Source: Sebastes aleutianus
Taxonomy: Eukaryota > Chordata > Actinopteri > Perciformes > Sebastidae
NCBI GenBank assembly: GCA_916700875.1
Contig: CAKAKS010000062.1
Span: 20,654,126 to 20,718,125 of the forward strand
Direction of reading: 5' to 3'
DNA length: 64,000 nucleotides
This document shows, one piece after another, positions 10,219 to 23,969 of the stretch. Under the pieces are notes generated by a model. The model did not search any database. It was not told the origin of the DNA and saw only the letters and a list, made by a program, of their open reading frames with translations. The position numbers and the translations under genes are program-made. Positions within the stretch are counted from its first letter, which is position 1. Each line of letters starts with the position of its first letter.

Positions 10219-10842
10219 TAGGGCTGTCAAAGGTAACGTGATACCGCAAGTTTTTAGGTTGTAGCAGGCTCAGTTTTAAAGCTGAGTGAAGATACTGGTA
10301 TCATATGAAACTTGAAAAACTTAAGGAATCAATTGGTATTAACCATGACATACTTGCGCTAAATTTTGACGAGGAAGAACTGTCATGGCCATTTTCAAAG
10401 GGGTCCCTTGACCTCTGACCTCCAGATCAGTGAATGTAAATGGGTTCTATGGGTACCCACGAGTCTCCCCTTTACAGACATGCCCACTTTATGATAATCA
10501 CATGCAGTTTGGGGCAAGTCATAGTCAAGTCAGCACACTGACACACTGACAGCTGTTGTTGCCTGTTGGGCTGCAGTTTGCCATGTTATGATTTGAGCAT
10601 ATTTTTTATGCTAAATGCAGTACCTGTGAGGGTTTCTGGACATTATTTGTCATTGTTTTATGTTGTTAATTGATTAGTAATGATAAATATATACATATAT
10701 TTGCATAAAGAAGCATATTTGCCCACTCCCATGTTGATAAGAGTATTAAATACTAGACAAATCTCCCTTTAAGGTACATTTTGAACAGATAAACAATTTG
10801 CGAATAATCGCAATTAAATATTTAAATTGATTGACAGCCCTA
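10219..10842. mobile_element. hAT-type miniature element with TAGGGCTGTCAA ends
   Basis: Inverted ends TAGGGCTGTCAA and TTGACAGCCCTA. It is flanked by TAAAGCAC (10211-10218) and AAAAGCAC (10843-10850), an 8-base target duplication with one mismatch as expected for hAT. No transposase frame is present, so it is non-autonomous. Confidence 0.75.
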
Positions 10843-10850
10843 AAAAGCAC

Positions 10851-11065
10851 ATGTAATTCATAATCTGAAATAAAACCTAAAAATAAAAGAATATGCATAA
10901 TTACATCTTGATCATGGAAAACATTTAATAAGGTTAGACATTTTGGTGTTTTTTTTTTGTTAGTAGTTGTGTCGATCCTGTTGTTTAATTCTTTTGTAGT
11001 ATCCGAAATGGCATTATTTAATAATAGAGTTTATGAATATGGCCATAATATTTTGTCATTGTTAA

Positions 11066-11101
<36 letters not shown>

Positions 11102-13110
11102 TGCAGTCTGTTGAATGTCCCTTTTCTCTTTTAATCTGTCTATCATCGTTGGAGGTAAACAGTATTGTATAATTATTAATTGGAGGCTTATTTAAAACAC
11201 TATTTAGATATGTGTGGCAGTTGCAGACTAGTTTAATATTCCCTGTGAAACACAGTAGGTTTTTATAATTAATTGTTTTCTTATACGCTGCCCAATATGT
11301 GAAGTGTATGAGATTTCCCCAGTCAGACCGTATATATATGCATCAGTCTTATTTATGTGTTGATTCTTTTACCACTTGGGTTGATCTCTTTATGAAGATC
11401 CTGACAGGCAGACAAGGATCATAAACCGCAGATTGGCAAAGAGAGAAGCCTGCGAGGTTCATGCAAGACTGGCTGTGTGTGTGTGTGTGTGAGTGTGTGT
11501 GAGTGTGTGTGTGTGTGTGTGTTAGGATTGGCCTCATGCATACCCAGACCAGCTCCTCACTTGGCAGCCTTACAGAGCCGCTTACCCCTCTGGCCCAGCG
11601 AGCAGCTGAGCCCTCTGGGTGAGAGATCCTTTCAGAGTGAAGGCAGTGGGAGGCTCACCTGCCCTCTAGCACCGGCCCAGTGTGAGTGAGATGAGACGGT
11701 GCTGTGTGTGTGTGTGTGTTTCTGTCTGATGCTTTCGCCCGTCGGGACTCCAAATAATAGTGAATGTGCCCGCAGGGAGTTTCCACACAGGAGAAGTGTA
11801 GTGGGCAATGCCAGTGCCAAGTCACAGAGACTAGACGAATAAATCAGGACTGAGGAGAGAGGGAGGTGCACGAGGCTGCGCCATCAATCAGAAAGGCACC
11901 TTATGGGGAATGCCCATAAATGTGCCACGCTGCCAGTCTGAAGCACGTACTCGCCATGCATGGCAGAGACGGGCGGCGGCGGCATCCAAAATGGAGCCTC
12001 CATTTTGGATGCCGCCGTCGCTGTCAGCTACAGTGATTTTGGAGGACTTCCAGACACATAGTGAATTGACTGACGGAACATTTCAGTCAATTTAACCAAA
12101 TTTGTACTCATGCTCTTGTATTTTTTTGCATCACTTCTTAGTCCAATGTTCTCAAGCTGATTGTTGGAGCAGATCTACAGCATATTTTACCATAATCTCA
12201 GCAGCATTAAGTACCCTTTGTCCACTATGTGGAATCTGGCAACCTTGAACAAATAGCACCTCCTTCTAATATTATGTAAAATGATGGACCCGGCTCTCAC
12301 ATCACACATCTGCCTGGACCCCGACTGACTACAAAGAGCACTTAGGAATGTGAATCCTTCTGCTTAAATGTACACCAGCCACTAGATGAAGTACTGATGT
12401 ATTTTGGGCAAAAGAAATATGTTTACTAGTCCCAATTACCAGCAGTCAATCATCATGGTGTTGTTGTTGTAGGAAGTCTGGTTTAAAGTTGTGGAAATGG
12501 GCAGTGACTTTTCAGATGCTGCTTTCAATCTGAAACTTTCTTGGCCACTAAAGTTCTTCATTGTTTTTCAGCTTTGCCACAACAAACAATGTAAGAATCT
12601 ATTTAAAACGCCTGTCGGTCTGAACTGATCTACATTTTAATTAACTCGCCCAGGATGCACGAAAAAGAGGAAACTGACGGACAAGGAAGGAGGGCGAACT
12701 CTTGACTGGTTCTGGAGGGAAAATGTAATTAATCCTGCATTTCAATTTTCCACATAAAGAAACATTTGAGTAACGTTTCACACATTTCTACAGTATTTAG
12801 ATTTGCTTTCTGACTGGGCTTGACACTCATCTTTTCAGACTCACATTGAGATTTATTAACTCAAGTCCATGTTAACATTCAAAAGTGCACAGTTTCAGTT
12901 GGAGATGTGATGTGTGTGATGCCGGCTTCTCCAGACAAAACTATGAATTCTGCAGCTGAAGCACTCCATAAATTCAATCACTCACTTTTATCACTTTTAC
13001 TCGTTACTGTAATTAAAAATCTAGATTTAATTTGAAGTTAAAAAATAGGATCTGCACTAGTAAAAAAAATCTCTTAACTGACAAGATAATATCTCTTACT
13101 CCAAACGCCC
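10851..13110. other. intergenic, no gene seen
   Basis: Mostly unique AT-rich DNA with an (AAT)n run at 11066-11102, a GT repeat at 11474-11522, a shorter GT run near 11702-11720 and a perfect hairpin at 11977-12017. Open frames here are simple-sequence artefacts. Confidence 0.6.
11977..12017. repeat. perfect 20-bp inverted repeat with one-base loop
   Basis: The left arm 11977-11996 (CGGCGGCATCCAAAATGGAG) is exactly complementary to the right arm 11998-12017, with a single C between. It is GC-rich at the base of the stem and is not part of a recognised transposon. Confidence 0.9.
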
Positions 13111-13118
13111 AGGTATTC

Positions 13119-13119
<1 letters not shown>

Positions 13120-13170
<51 letters not shown>

Positions 13171-13178
13171 TTTCAGCA

Positions 13179-13225
<47 letters not shown>

Positions 13226-13380
13226 TAGCCCCTTTGTGCAGTGTAAATCTGGGCCGCTGTTGTCTCTCTGAGCCGTGATGCTACGGTTTGATGTTGAGTT
13301 TGATGACTGAGGCTGTTTGATCAGTGACTATGTGTAAACTCAGTGAGGGGAGGAAGGGACTCCCACAGTCCCACATCTAA

Positions 13381-13444
<64 letters not shown>
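13120..13444. repeat. (GT)n and (CA)n microsatellites facing each other
   Basis: GT runs at about 13120-13169 and 13184-13223, and a CA run at 13382-13444 about 160 bases away. The arrays are complementary and could pair. The apparent frames of Cys-Val or His-Thr repeats are artefacts. Confidence 0.95.
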
Positions 13445-13445
<1 letters not shown>

Positions 13446-13446
<1 letters not shown>

Positions 13447-14250
13447 CAGAGTGATCAGACAAGAACAGCTAACGTAAAGCATGAAACTGAAGATCAGATT
13501 TTAAAAAATCATATTTCTGATGGACATTTACACCCTTTCACCCTCATAGTTGAGCAACCATTTAATTATGAATGCATCTTGGGTGGTGAACAAATTGTGC
13601 TGTCTTCATCAGATCCCCTCTTTGTCTTCTATCAAACAAAATTTAATGTCAGTCATTTCGTTTATGGCTACATCTTTATTTATGCGATATTTCGAAAATT
13701 GATTGACTTTATCCCAGCAGTGATATATGCTTTAGTGCTGCAACAGCGTGCTTTATAGATGCCATAACACCATCTCCATTTCTACTCAGTTTATAGTTTG
13801 GTGAGAAACTGCTGTCACACACACTCGTTATTTCTTTATCGCTCGCCGACAGTGAGACCGACCAAACCGAGGTTTTTTAGGAGGCTTTTGGATCGGCCAG
13901 ATGATACAGATGTGTGTTGATTTTATGTAAAGTCACTGGTGCCAGGTCATAAAACCAAAAATAATCACATTCACTCCTTTGGGATAAATTCCACTTATAC
14001 TGTAAAGTGATCTGCTCCATCAATAATCAATAATGGGGACAAAGCTCAAAAGGAAGAAGACATTGACTTTTGGCAAGACATCATTTTTAATGCACTGGTC
14101 AATTTTGAGATTTTGGGCTATTTTGCTTCTATAACACGTCTTCTTTCAGACTAGTGGAAAGAAAACATCCTAAATACACATTTAGGTGTTGATTTTACTA
14201 CTTTGTCTATTAGTGTCTGTGGATTTCTTCTGATGTTACCAAAAGTTAGC
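13446..14250. other. intergenic, no gene seen
   Basis: Unique-looking AT-rich sequence. I see no coding signal, inverted ends or tandem structure. Confidence 0.5.
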
Positions 14251-14254
14251 ATTA

Positions 14255-15235
14255 CATAATGCCTCATTTGCATATTTAAACATAACATTTCAGAAAACTT
14301 TTAATACAAAAAATAATTGTCTTAATGTGAGTAATCAACAGTGGACGTTTCATGGTGATATCTATTAGTTAAGATGTTTTACACTGTTCACCTGTAGTGT
14401 CTTCAAAATGTATGTAATTTTACAATTCATATGTTTGAAGGCCATTTTCTCAAAATTAGTTTTTTCTCGTACTTCGAGCCAGAAGTCTCCACTTCAGCAG
14501 CACTTACATACACCAAACTTCCCAGTTTCATTTCTATCTATACTCTGAAGGTTTTTACCGAGGGATTTCATTCATGATATCATTCATAGCCTGATTTATA
14601 GAACATTTTATTCCTAAAAACATGTCAAAAACTGATTTATTTTTATGGCTGTTGACAGTATTTTCAGATTTATGGAGTGATGCAAAGAGATATCTTAAAT
14701 CCCCTCTGTAAAAACATTTGACTCTAATATGTCAACAAAATGAAACAATAATTTTTAACCCGGCTTCATCCAAATGTTCAGATTTCTGTTCTGAAAATGT
14801 ATGCAAATTAGCACATATTTGACAAGATAATGCCTCATTTGCTTATTCAAACATACATTTTGAGAAAACTTGTAATACAAAAAAGTATTGTCTTGATATA
14901 AGTAATCAACAGGGGAAGTTTCATAGTGATATCTATTAGTTTCATTTTTTACCCTATTCACCTATAATCCATATCTTTAAAGGCAAAATGAATGACTGAG
15001 CCAGAACTCTCCACTTCAGTAGCACTTACATACACCGAACGTTCCAGTTTCATTCCTATCTATATTCTGAAGGTTCTTACAGAGGGGGTTTGTTCATATA
15101 TCATTCATAGCCTGAATTATAGAACACTTTATTCCTAAAAACATGGCGAAAATAGTTTTTTTTATGGATGTTGTAAGTAATCAACTGGGGGTTTCATGGT
15201 GATATCCATTAATTATATGTTTTACTCCATTCACC
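14255..15235. repeat. diverged local tandem duplication, unit about 0.5-0.57 kb, two and a half copies
   Basis: GCCTCATTTGC at 14261 recurs near 14832; CTCCACTTCAG with AGCACTTACATACACC at about 14487 recurs at about 15010; GTAATCAAC with TTTCATGGTGATATC occurs at about 14330, 14902 and 15176. Copies differ by indels and many substitutions, so the duplication is old. Confidence 0.8.
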
Positions 15236-15539
15236 TGGGCTGTCTCCACTTAAATATCCTTCTCTGACCTTTTAATTTCCACTTCAGCCAAAGACACATC
15301 ACGCTCTCTGCATGATGCTGCACTTCTGCAAACCAAGGTACTTCTCCAAGGTCTGAGCATCTCATTAGATCCAATTCAAAGAGCCAAGCAACATTATTGT
15401 CTCTCTCTGTCTGTCTGTCTGTGTGGATGCTGCCGCTTTAAGGGCAGAGGGGCTGCTGGGAAAGCAGTCAGCGAGGGTGGTGGAGGAGGAGGAGGGTGGT
15501 GGTGGTGGTGGGGGGTGGTGTAGAGGGGGGGGTGGACGG

Positions 15540-16180
15540 GCCCTGCAGGACCATTTGTGCTGAAGCTCATTTGCGCAGCGACACTTAATTGGCTACAACA
15601 ATTAATTAATGTGTTGGAAAGTTGGCACAAAAAGTTCATTTAAGAGGGTTTTAATAAGCAATTAGAGGAAAAGCAGCGAAGAGGGGGAATTACTGGAGAG
15701 GAAAGAGAAAAAGCAGAGATGGAGCGAGTGTCTGGCCACTAGGAGTGTGTACTGTAAGCAGTGCTTTGTCTCTTTCACTGACCCTTCAGTTTGTGAAGAG
15801 CTGATGAATGATTAGGTGCCATTATAATGACATTATATCTCTTTTCTGAGGCTCTTACTGCTGTTCTTAAGTGGACTTGAAACCCACGGTGCCCTTATAT
15901 TGTGTACATATCAACCCCGGTGGCCCCCACTGCCCCTCCCAGTCCCTACCTCTTGTCCCAGCGCCCAGTGTAAAATATCGCATGACTAATGAGCGGAGCA
16001 GGTTGGAATCCTGGGGAAGATGTCCTTGGAAGACGAATGCATTTTCAGCAGAATAATTAACTTAATTAACAAATTCACATGCATATTCATCAGCCTATTA
16101 ATGTCTGCTCCGCGCTGCTTGATGAGCAATGCAATAATAACCGTTTCATTTGCATATTTGCATTCACACTCACACCCTTC
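15540..16180. promoter_or_regulatory. candidate conserved non-coding element(s) between cdk12 and neurod2
   Basis: Unique, non-repetitive DNA rich in homeodomain-like TAAT/ATTA and ATTTGCATA octamer-like words, for example AATTGGCTACAACAATTAAT near 15588 and TTAACTTAATTAACAAATTC near 16057. It lacks frames and transposon ends. The texture resembles ancient vertebrate enhancers; conservation itself could not be tested. Confidence 0.35.
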
Positions 16181-17258
16181 TCCAAATAATTACAAAAAAG
16201 AAAGACACAGAGGAAACTCAAAAGACAAGAAAGTCACCCGGCCTGTGTGTTTGCAGGCACCTGCAGCACAGATATCTATCTCTGGAGTGTGTTTCCACCT
16301 CTGCATGCCAGTTTAACTTAGATTAGAAGTGTGTGTGACAGCCTCTCTTTCTGCCTGCACCTCCAGCCTCCTTCCAGAAACCATCTCCCTCTCTGCTTCC
16401 TCTCTTACTGCTGCACTCTCCTTCCTGTTTTCTCTCCTCTTGTTATTTATTCATCCCTATCAGACTCCTCTTTAATTAATTTATTTCCAGCTTTTGAAGT
16501 TCTGCCTGTCAGTGTATGTATGTTTTGCTGTTTTGTGTGCGGCTGGCTGTGTGAGCGTCGATGACAGTTGTGTTATTATGCCGGTTTGAAACTAAAGGAG
16601 CAGCTATAGTAAACAAATAAGTGTGGATTGTTCATGTCTTTTTACTTCCTTGATTTCTGTTTTAAGGGCTCATCATGTGTGTGTGTTTTCTCTTTCACAC
16701 TGGATTTGTATTCTGAGAAGCAGAGATGCCGTCTTTCTGTGTCTCTCAGCTACTGTCACTGATGAAATGTGTGTGTGTGTGTGTGTCTGGGAGTGAGTAG
16801 TCTATTTCCTGGGAGGCTGAGTCTTTCATCTGCGTGTGTGTATTTGTGTTTATCTCTTTGAATTCAACTTGTTCTGTATCATTGATGTCCCTCGTATGTG
16901 TTTGTGAGCTCCGCTCCAATATTTCAGATGACAATGATGTGAAAGAGAAACGTGTGTGTTGCATTTAAAAAACGGACGTGGGGCGACTGTGTGGGTGTCT
17001 TTCATTGCCTATTTGAGGGAGGAGGAGGAGGAGGAGGAGGAGGAGGAAGAGGAGGGTGTGGAGGGGGGGTCCACCGGTGCATTTGTGAAACCAAGAATGT
17101 GTGTGTGTGTGTGTGTGTGTGTGCATGTATGTGCTGCCAGCTTGTGTTCAGACAGCAGCAGTTTGCGGAGCGAGAATTAAAAGTAGGGAGAGATGCCAAG
17201 TGAGTCCCTGGAGACAGATACAGGGGACAGAGAGAGAAGAAAGAGGAAATAAAAAGGA

Positions 17259-17305
<47 letters not shown>

Positions 17306-17653
17306 CAGTCACTTACACAAAGAAACCTACGAGTAGCCTGTTACAAACCCCACACAGCAACACACTCACACACATTAAGCTATAATGTAGTTTGATGTCT
17401 GTTGTCTTTATCAGTTACACCATCAGGTAGCTTCACCACAGTAACATTCCCCAAACCTAACTTAAATATAAATCTTATTATGTTCTAAAGCCTAAAAACC
17501 AAATCTTAACCTTCAAACAGCCTTATGAAGAAGTAAGGAGCGTCCAAAATGTGCTCAAGGTCTAAAACTTCTGTCCTCACAAAGGTAGAAGTACAAGAAC
17601 AGAAACACTCTCACATACAGATAGAGATAGATCTCTCACCTTCCTCTTTGACT

Positions 17654-17700
<47 letters not shown>

Positions 17701-18060
17701 CCTCCCAGCCTGGCGAGGTGACACCCTGGGTGCAGTGTGACACTGAGCTGTCACCTCCCACTCCCTGCATCACACCTCTGCCCCCTGCTGGGCCAACCCC
17801 GTCACAGCACCCAGACACCCAGAGAGCCTCTCCTCCTCCTCCTCCTCCTCCTCCTCCTCCTACAACGCTGCTTTTAAAACTGGCAGCATCACTTTCTCTA
17901 ACTCATTCACCTCAACTTTTCTATATGCAACTATATATTATTTTGTTTTTTCCCCCCTCTATTCTTTTCTTTTTTATATTGACAATTTAGTAAAATGCCA
18001 CTTTAATGGAATTTTTCAGAAGAGTACAAATAGACCAGATAGGTCCGTCAACATGTAGCC
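16181..18060. other. intergenic, simple-sequence rich
   Basis: Holds GT runs (16768-16786, 17099-17124), a GGA run (17020-17055), a CA run (17262-17302), a CT run (17660-17699) and a CTC run (17830-17860), separated by unique DNA. No gene seen. Confidence 0.6.
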
Positions 18061-19445
18061 GGTTGAAATCTAGATTAGCGATTCTGAACCTCTTTGGCTT
18101 GTGACCCCTTAAAGTAAAGCAATGTTCTCCTTGCTACTCACAGTTTAGATACCGGAAGGTCTATAACTTCAGCCAAAGAGTGATTTTCCCCTCTCGCATT
18201 GTTTTATTTGAACATGTGGAGGAAAAAGGTCACCTTGCACAAAATCGTCTGCCCAATCAAGAATGTAAAAGTTGTTATCCAGGTGGGAACCATGGATATA
18301 GGTTGTAGAATAAAACTAGACACCATCTTGCGATGGGATCACACCAGCTGTGACACCAATTCGGGCCAGGAGCATAAAGTGTAGAGCCCCTTCCCAACTT
18401 CCTACCCCCATGTTGTATAAATAGTCATGCTGTAGCCAATTAGAAGATGTGTTCAAGAGATATACGGATGTTGTGTGGCTTTTTCTGTTGGGAAGTAAAT
18501 AGAGTTAACAGCAACCCCACTCTACTTCCGGCCCCTCTGCTCTGACACCACACTCAACTTTGGGCTTAGCTTTCATTTTGATCTCAATTACACACCTGCA
18601 AAATGTCTTGACTGCATCTTTCACGGTTGCGACGCTGTCTCAGCAACAAAATCTGTCCATAAACACCTGACAAACTACTCAAAACAGCTTCTGTGGTAGT
18701 TCCCACTACAGTTGATGTCTCCAGGACCCCATTTAGCCATGATGACACACACACACACACACAGACAGACTCACAAGATGAAAACAATACCAGTCACACG
18801 CTGTCGCGACTGGTAAAGAGGGCTGGGAATAACGCCATCTATTATCACAGTTATTTTTCAGAACGGTTTTGATAAAACCCTCAGGAAAACAGGCTCAGGA
18901 AAACAGTGTTGTGTCCCCTCCAGCCACAACAAGCATCTCTAACACATTTTAGTCTTTTTGTGTGTCATTTTTTATGCCACGCAACAAAACTACGGTAACG
19001 GCAGCAGTTAGGTTTAGGGAACAAAACCACTTAGTTAGGTTTAGGAGAAACATCATGGTTGGGCTTAAAACAAGTTCCGGAGGTACAGAAAACACCTCAC
19101 AAATGTCATTGCAAAATAACTCAACATCAAACAAACCTCCCCTCCCGCCCACCCAGCTGTTTTCTCACTTCTTATTTTACATCACTAGCTCTGAGGGTAG
19201 CATATTTATGCGAATGCGTTCACATTGTAATCAATACAGACTACATGGTGCACAAATGATACGCCAAAAGCAAGAACGGCGTTCTTGTTGCACGCAAAAT
19301 GACTTGACAATGACAAAATTACCGAATCATTCATACACCATTCAGTGCGACCAAACGCAAACCTTGGAATGATTGGTTAAAAACTATCTTGATTTCCACA
19401 CATGCTCTGACGTAACATAAGTTTGACAACCTCGTCACACACTTT
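18061..19445. other. intergenic, probable degraded interspersed repeats
   Basis: CTGAACCTCTTTGGCTTGTG near 18080 resembles the ends of the GACCCCC hAT-like family. TTAGGTTTAGGAGAAACATC near 19037 matches text inside the element at 26241-27026 (about 26400-26450). Exact boundaries were not resolved. The open frame at 18962-19372 lies in this repeat text and is not taken as a gene. Confidence 0.45.
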
Positions 19446-21293
19446 CCGGTGTCTGTATTTCAGCTTTGGTGTCATAGTTTCTATTTATTCGAATTTTAAA
19501 CAAAACCCAAGCTGATCACGCCAGAAAGCAAAACACATTTTTCTCATTTTTTTCTTTTGTCAATTACTGCATATTCTGTTCTTCTGGGGCCTCTAAAGAT
19601 TATTTATATTAAAACAGTCGGAAAAGAAAAAAAACATCCATACACAACTTTTGATTGAAGGTGAAAAGTAGACTTTAATTTAAGGTGTTACAAGCAAAAA
19701 AAGGTTTAAAAAAACAACAACAAAAAACCACACTGCTCTCACAGTTTGGACATTTTCTGTGACAATGGTTTTACGTACTGGAAGCAACAGACTTGACTCT
19801 TCAGGCCTGGTTAGTTGCTTTGTAGACTGAGGAGAACAATCCGGTCTCACGTGTGAACAGCAGTGTGTCTGAGCGTGATATGTCGAGGTGATACCAGACG
19901 AGGACTCGGTCGCTGAGTTGTTTTGTGTGCTTTTACCTGCACGTCTCTGAGCTCTCGGAAGTCACTAGGTGTGTGTGTCCAGCCAGGCAGGCCAGTGGCG
20001 AGCGGGGACGGAGCGATTGAGATATAGAGCATTAGTTGGTGTCAGGAGTAAATTAGAGGCCAGATCTGTTTTCTAATCAGAGCACAAGCACCGTGTTAGA
20101 GGAATTAGGGCGACAGCTGCTGGGAGCTTTTTATTCCTCTCTCTCTCAGCCAGAGACAGGCAGACCCCAGCTCAGGGACCACCTCTTTACCACAGCCACC
20201 TGTCAACACCGGTGTGTGCATGTGTGTGTGTTTGTGTGTGTGTGCGAACATGCATGTTTTCCCCCCTTCCCCCACATCGACGTGCACACTCACATATATG
20301 TGAGCACACATCTACTGCCATGCGAGCCTGCACACATGCTTGCACACAGACACACAAACACCGTCTGGTGCGCTGACCTCCCTCCATCTCTGAAATTAAT
20401 GACAGTGCAGGTTCCGTGTGCATGCAGCCATTCGTGGTGTGTTTATGTTTTCCGGCAAGTGTGAAAGGCTCTTATGAGATATCAAATTTAGATAAGGTGG
20501 AGCGGTGGGCGGCCTTGCATATGTCTGTTTACTATGAATCCATGCGAAGGCCTTAACGGCACATCAACCCATTGATTCACCGCAAGCGAAACAGATATTT
20601 TAAGACTCTGACAGATGCTTTGGTGGCAAACAAAACAAATGGAAACAATCCAAAGTGTAAAAGCATAAAGGAATGTAAAGAATAAATAAGGCTATAGGGT
20701 AAATAATATGACTGCTGTTTTATGAGGATGATTGACGATACCAGGGATGAATACATGAATGTCGTGAGCTGCTTGCTCTGGTTTCACCCAGCAGAGATCT
20801 CTCGTGGGCAGCATCGTGGGAGGGTGAGAGGTGTGGGAGGTGGCATCGAGATTCACACCGTGTCACATACTTGCTTCGGAAATGTCGCCTTTTTTTTCAG
20901 ATCAGCTGAATCCGTGGTGTGCTGAGTGTTTTCAGGTAATGTGTGGGAGAATAGTTGTTGAGATCATCTCGGCGAGTCCTGACAGAATGAAGTGATGCAT
21001 TTTTAATCTAAATAGGCGCGTATTATTGCTGTGGTATAAATTTGAAAAAAGTAACATCTCATTACAGTGTCCCTACATCTTTTAGAAGAGGGAGGCTGTC
21101 TGCTTGAGCAGGACAATTTTGTAGATAAAGTGGGAAAATATATTTTTTATGAATAACACATATTATTCTGAAACCTGTCTGAAATATATTCATATTGGCC
21201 AACAAAAAATATTTTAATTGCATTCATCCTTTTCCTAAAAAAACAAACCTAGGACACCACTGTCCTTTGCATGTTTCATACTAGATTTACCAT
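19446..21293. other. intergenic, no gene seen
   Basis: Mostly unique. A stretch around 20465-20600 without repeats (GGTGGAGCGGTGGGCGGCCT onward) could be a conserved element, but nothing decides it. GT and CA imperfect runs lie at 20215-20360. Confidence 0.45.
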
Positions 21294-21301
21294 ATTTGTA
21301 C

Positions 21302-21641
21302 TTGGGGTGGGCAATATATCAATTTTATATCAATATTGTGATATGAGACTAGATATCATCTTACATTTTGTATATCATTTTATCATAATATGGCATAAGT
21401 GTTGTCTTTTCCTGGTTTTAAAGGCTGCATCACACTTAAGTGATGTCATTTACTGAACTTACCAGACTGTTCTAGCTGTTCTATTAGTTGCCTTTACCCA
21501 CTTCATCATTATATCCACATCACTGATGATTATTTATCAAAAAACTCATTGTGTAGATATTTTTGGGAAAGCAATATCGATATTGAGGTATTTGGTCAAA
21601 AATATTGTGATATTTGATTTTCTCCACATCGTCCAGCCCTA
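21302..21641. mobile_element. hAT-type miniature element with perfect 8-bp target duplication
   Basis: ATTTGTAC occurs at 21294-21301 and again at 21642-21649. The ends TTGGGGTGGGC and GTCCAGCCCTA are inverted. The interior is AT-rich with repeated ATATTGTGATAT-type words and has no frame. Confidence 0.8.
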
Positions 21642-22060
21642 ATTTGTACATGTTATGGGAAAACCTATTTGTTCTTGGAGGTCACCTAGCTCCTTCTCGG
21701 CTCTGTTACCTTAAATCAGGGAATTTCTCTCCACCAATCTCTCCACGTCTTGGATTTTGGGATATTTGATGCCCTGTAACTAAATATCTGACCTTAAGAA
21801 TGTGCCTTGCTCCTGATGCTCCACTTTTTTTTGCCCCTTCCTTAAATTGAACCCTCCTCTCTTTCTATCCCTTTCCTCGATCTGTGATAGCTACGTTTTG
21901 TGTAATTCAATGAGGATTTGAGCTGCCACTTCATCTGGCCATGAATTTGTTCATCATGTTTGTCTTTACTTGTACTACCAGGAATGTTCCTTTTGATTTT
22001 GAAATCCCTCATCTCCACTTTATCTGTCACACTGAGCACATACAAGAATATAATTTACAT

Positions 22061-22361
22061 CTGGAGCTGCAACGATTAATCAATTAGTTGTCAACTATTA
22101 GATTAATCGCCATCTATTTTGATAATTAAAAAAGAAGAAGTCTAAATTCTCAGATTCCAGCTTCTTGAATTTTTATTTTTTATTTTCTGGTTTCTTTACT
22201 CCTCTGTGACAATAAACTGAATATCTTTGAGTTGTGGACAAAACAAGAGAATTGCTGATCAAATTTTTTTCACCATTTTCTGACATTTTTATAGACATAA
22301 TTAATCGAGAAAATAATCAACAGATTCATCAACAATGAAAATAACCATTAGTTGGGGCCCT
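22061..22361. mobile_element. GAGCTGCAACGATTAAT-family miniature element
   Basis: Left end CTGGAGCTGCAACGATTAAT, right end CCATTAGTTGGGGCCCT, flanked by ATTTACAT (22053-22060) and ATTTGCAT (22362-22369), seven of eight identical. Same family as 5569-5885 and 31098-31412. Confidence 0.75.
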
Positions 22362-22369
22362 ATTTGCAT

Positions 22370-23090
22370 CACATTTTAATATTTAGATTGTAAAACAGTA
22401 ATTGACAGTTTATCTGCCTTCTCATTTTAAAACAGTGAATCATGTTCAGCATATTTATCAGGAGAAAAAACATCATCACACACACTACTATTACATCAAA
22501 CTAAACATAACCTGAAAGTCCAGTAGTCATTCAGCTAATAACACTATTACATTATTGTGACACTCTCACCACATTAATACACACCACATTTGTGTGAGTA
22601 GTAAGTTAGATAATCCAGTTTTACGATGAGAAATGTGGAGGTTTGTAACACACATATCTCTTTCTAACTTCAATTCAGGCGACAGTCTTGTGGCTTTGGA
22701 GGCTAATTTGCTATTGGCTGAAGTCTAATAGGGAAACATGCACGTACACACACACACACACACACACAGTCCTCCTCTCACTCTTGCACATCCCACACAT
22801 GTGCGCCGCCACACAGTGTCATAAATAGACAGACAGTGCCAATCTGAGGCCTGGATGGGAGCCAGCTCTGCAGCAGCTCAGTAGTTAAATTATTAACACC
22901 AACTGGGAGAGAGACAAAGAGAGGAGCGGATCAGGCAGCTCAGCGGAGAGGAGATCTGGAGAGGAGAAAAGAGGAGGTGAATGGAGACAAGCTAGACATC
23001 AAGAGGGGGCTGAGGGGGTCAGCTGTTTAGGTGTAAAGATGGAGAGAGAGGAACCAGTTTGGGATGAACACAGGAAACAACAGGATCTTG

Positions 23091-23123
<33 letters not shown>

Positions 23124-23358
23124 AGAGAGGTGGATGTTGAGGTTTTTTACATGGATGGCAGTGGAATACTAATGGTGTGTGTGTGGTATGTGTGTGTCTG
23201 TGTGTTGGTGTGTGTATTTAGCAGAGTGAGGGGAGGGGAAGAGAGATGGAGAGAGATCTGGGGATGTTGGTTCTGATCCAGAGAGTTAATGTTGCGCTCA
23301 TTGATGGATAGAGTGCCAGCCACGAGGCTCCATACCCACACAAGATGGATGTAGGACT

Positions 23359-23411
<53 letters not shown>

Positions 23412-23519
23412 CCTGCTATAGTTTGATGTCTCTCATCTTATTTCTCTCTCTTTTTCAAAGCTAAGCGGTGATCAGAGAGCCCCACCACAAAGCCACCATC
23501 AGATCCCAAACAGCAGCAG

Positions 23520-23554
<35 letters not shown>

Positions 23555-23960
23555 CCATAGAGAGGTTTCATGATTCGCCGTCACGTCAGCTACCCCTGCG
23601 GCGAGGCGTCTTGTGTTGTGTTCAGCAAAAAATATAGCAAAGTATTGTGTGTGTGTGACAGTGGGAACATTTAAACATACCTGTATGTTAAAGGAACAAT
23701 GAGTGAACCAAATGCGAATGAAAAGGTTGACCACCAGACACACAAGACAGGAACCGGTTCTCATTCCCAAATTGATGTACGGATCTTTTAATAGACAAAT
23801 AAATATGTTATTCTGATTATTCTGATTATTTTTTAACAGGAAAACAGCAGTAAAACAGACTAATATTTTCAATTCTAATCAGTAAAAGAACACATAATTC
23901 TTATTTTGCATCTGACTTTCCCATTTCTATAATATATATTGTCCAAAAGAATTATAATTG
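22370..23960. other. intergenic with microsatellites
   Basis: GT runs at about 23091-23119 and 23521-23551, a CT run at 23361-23408 and a CA run near 22747-22769. The rest is unique, with no gene seen. Confidence 0.6.
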
Positions 23961-23969
23961 GCGCTTTAA

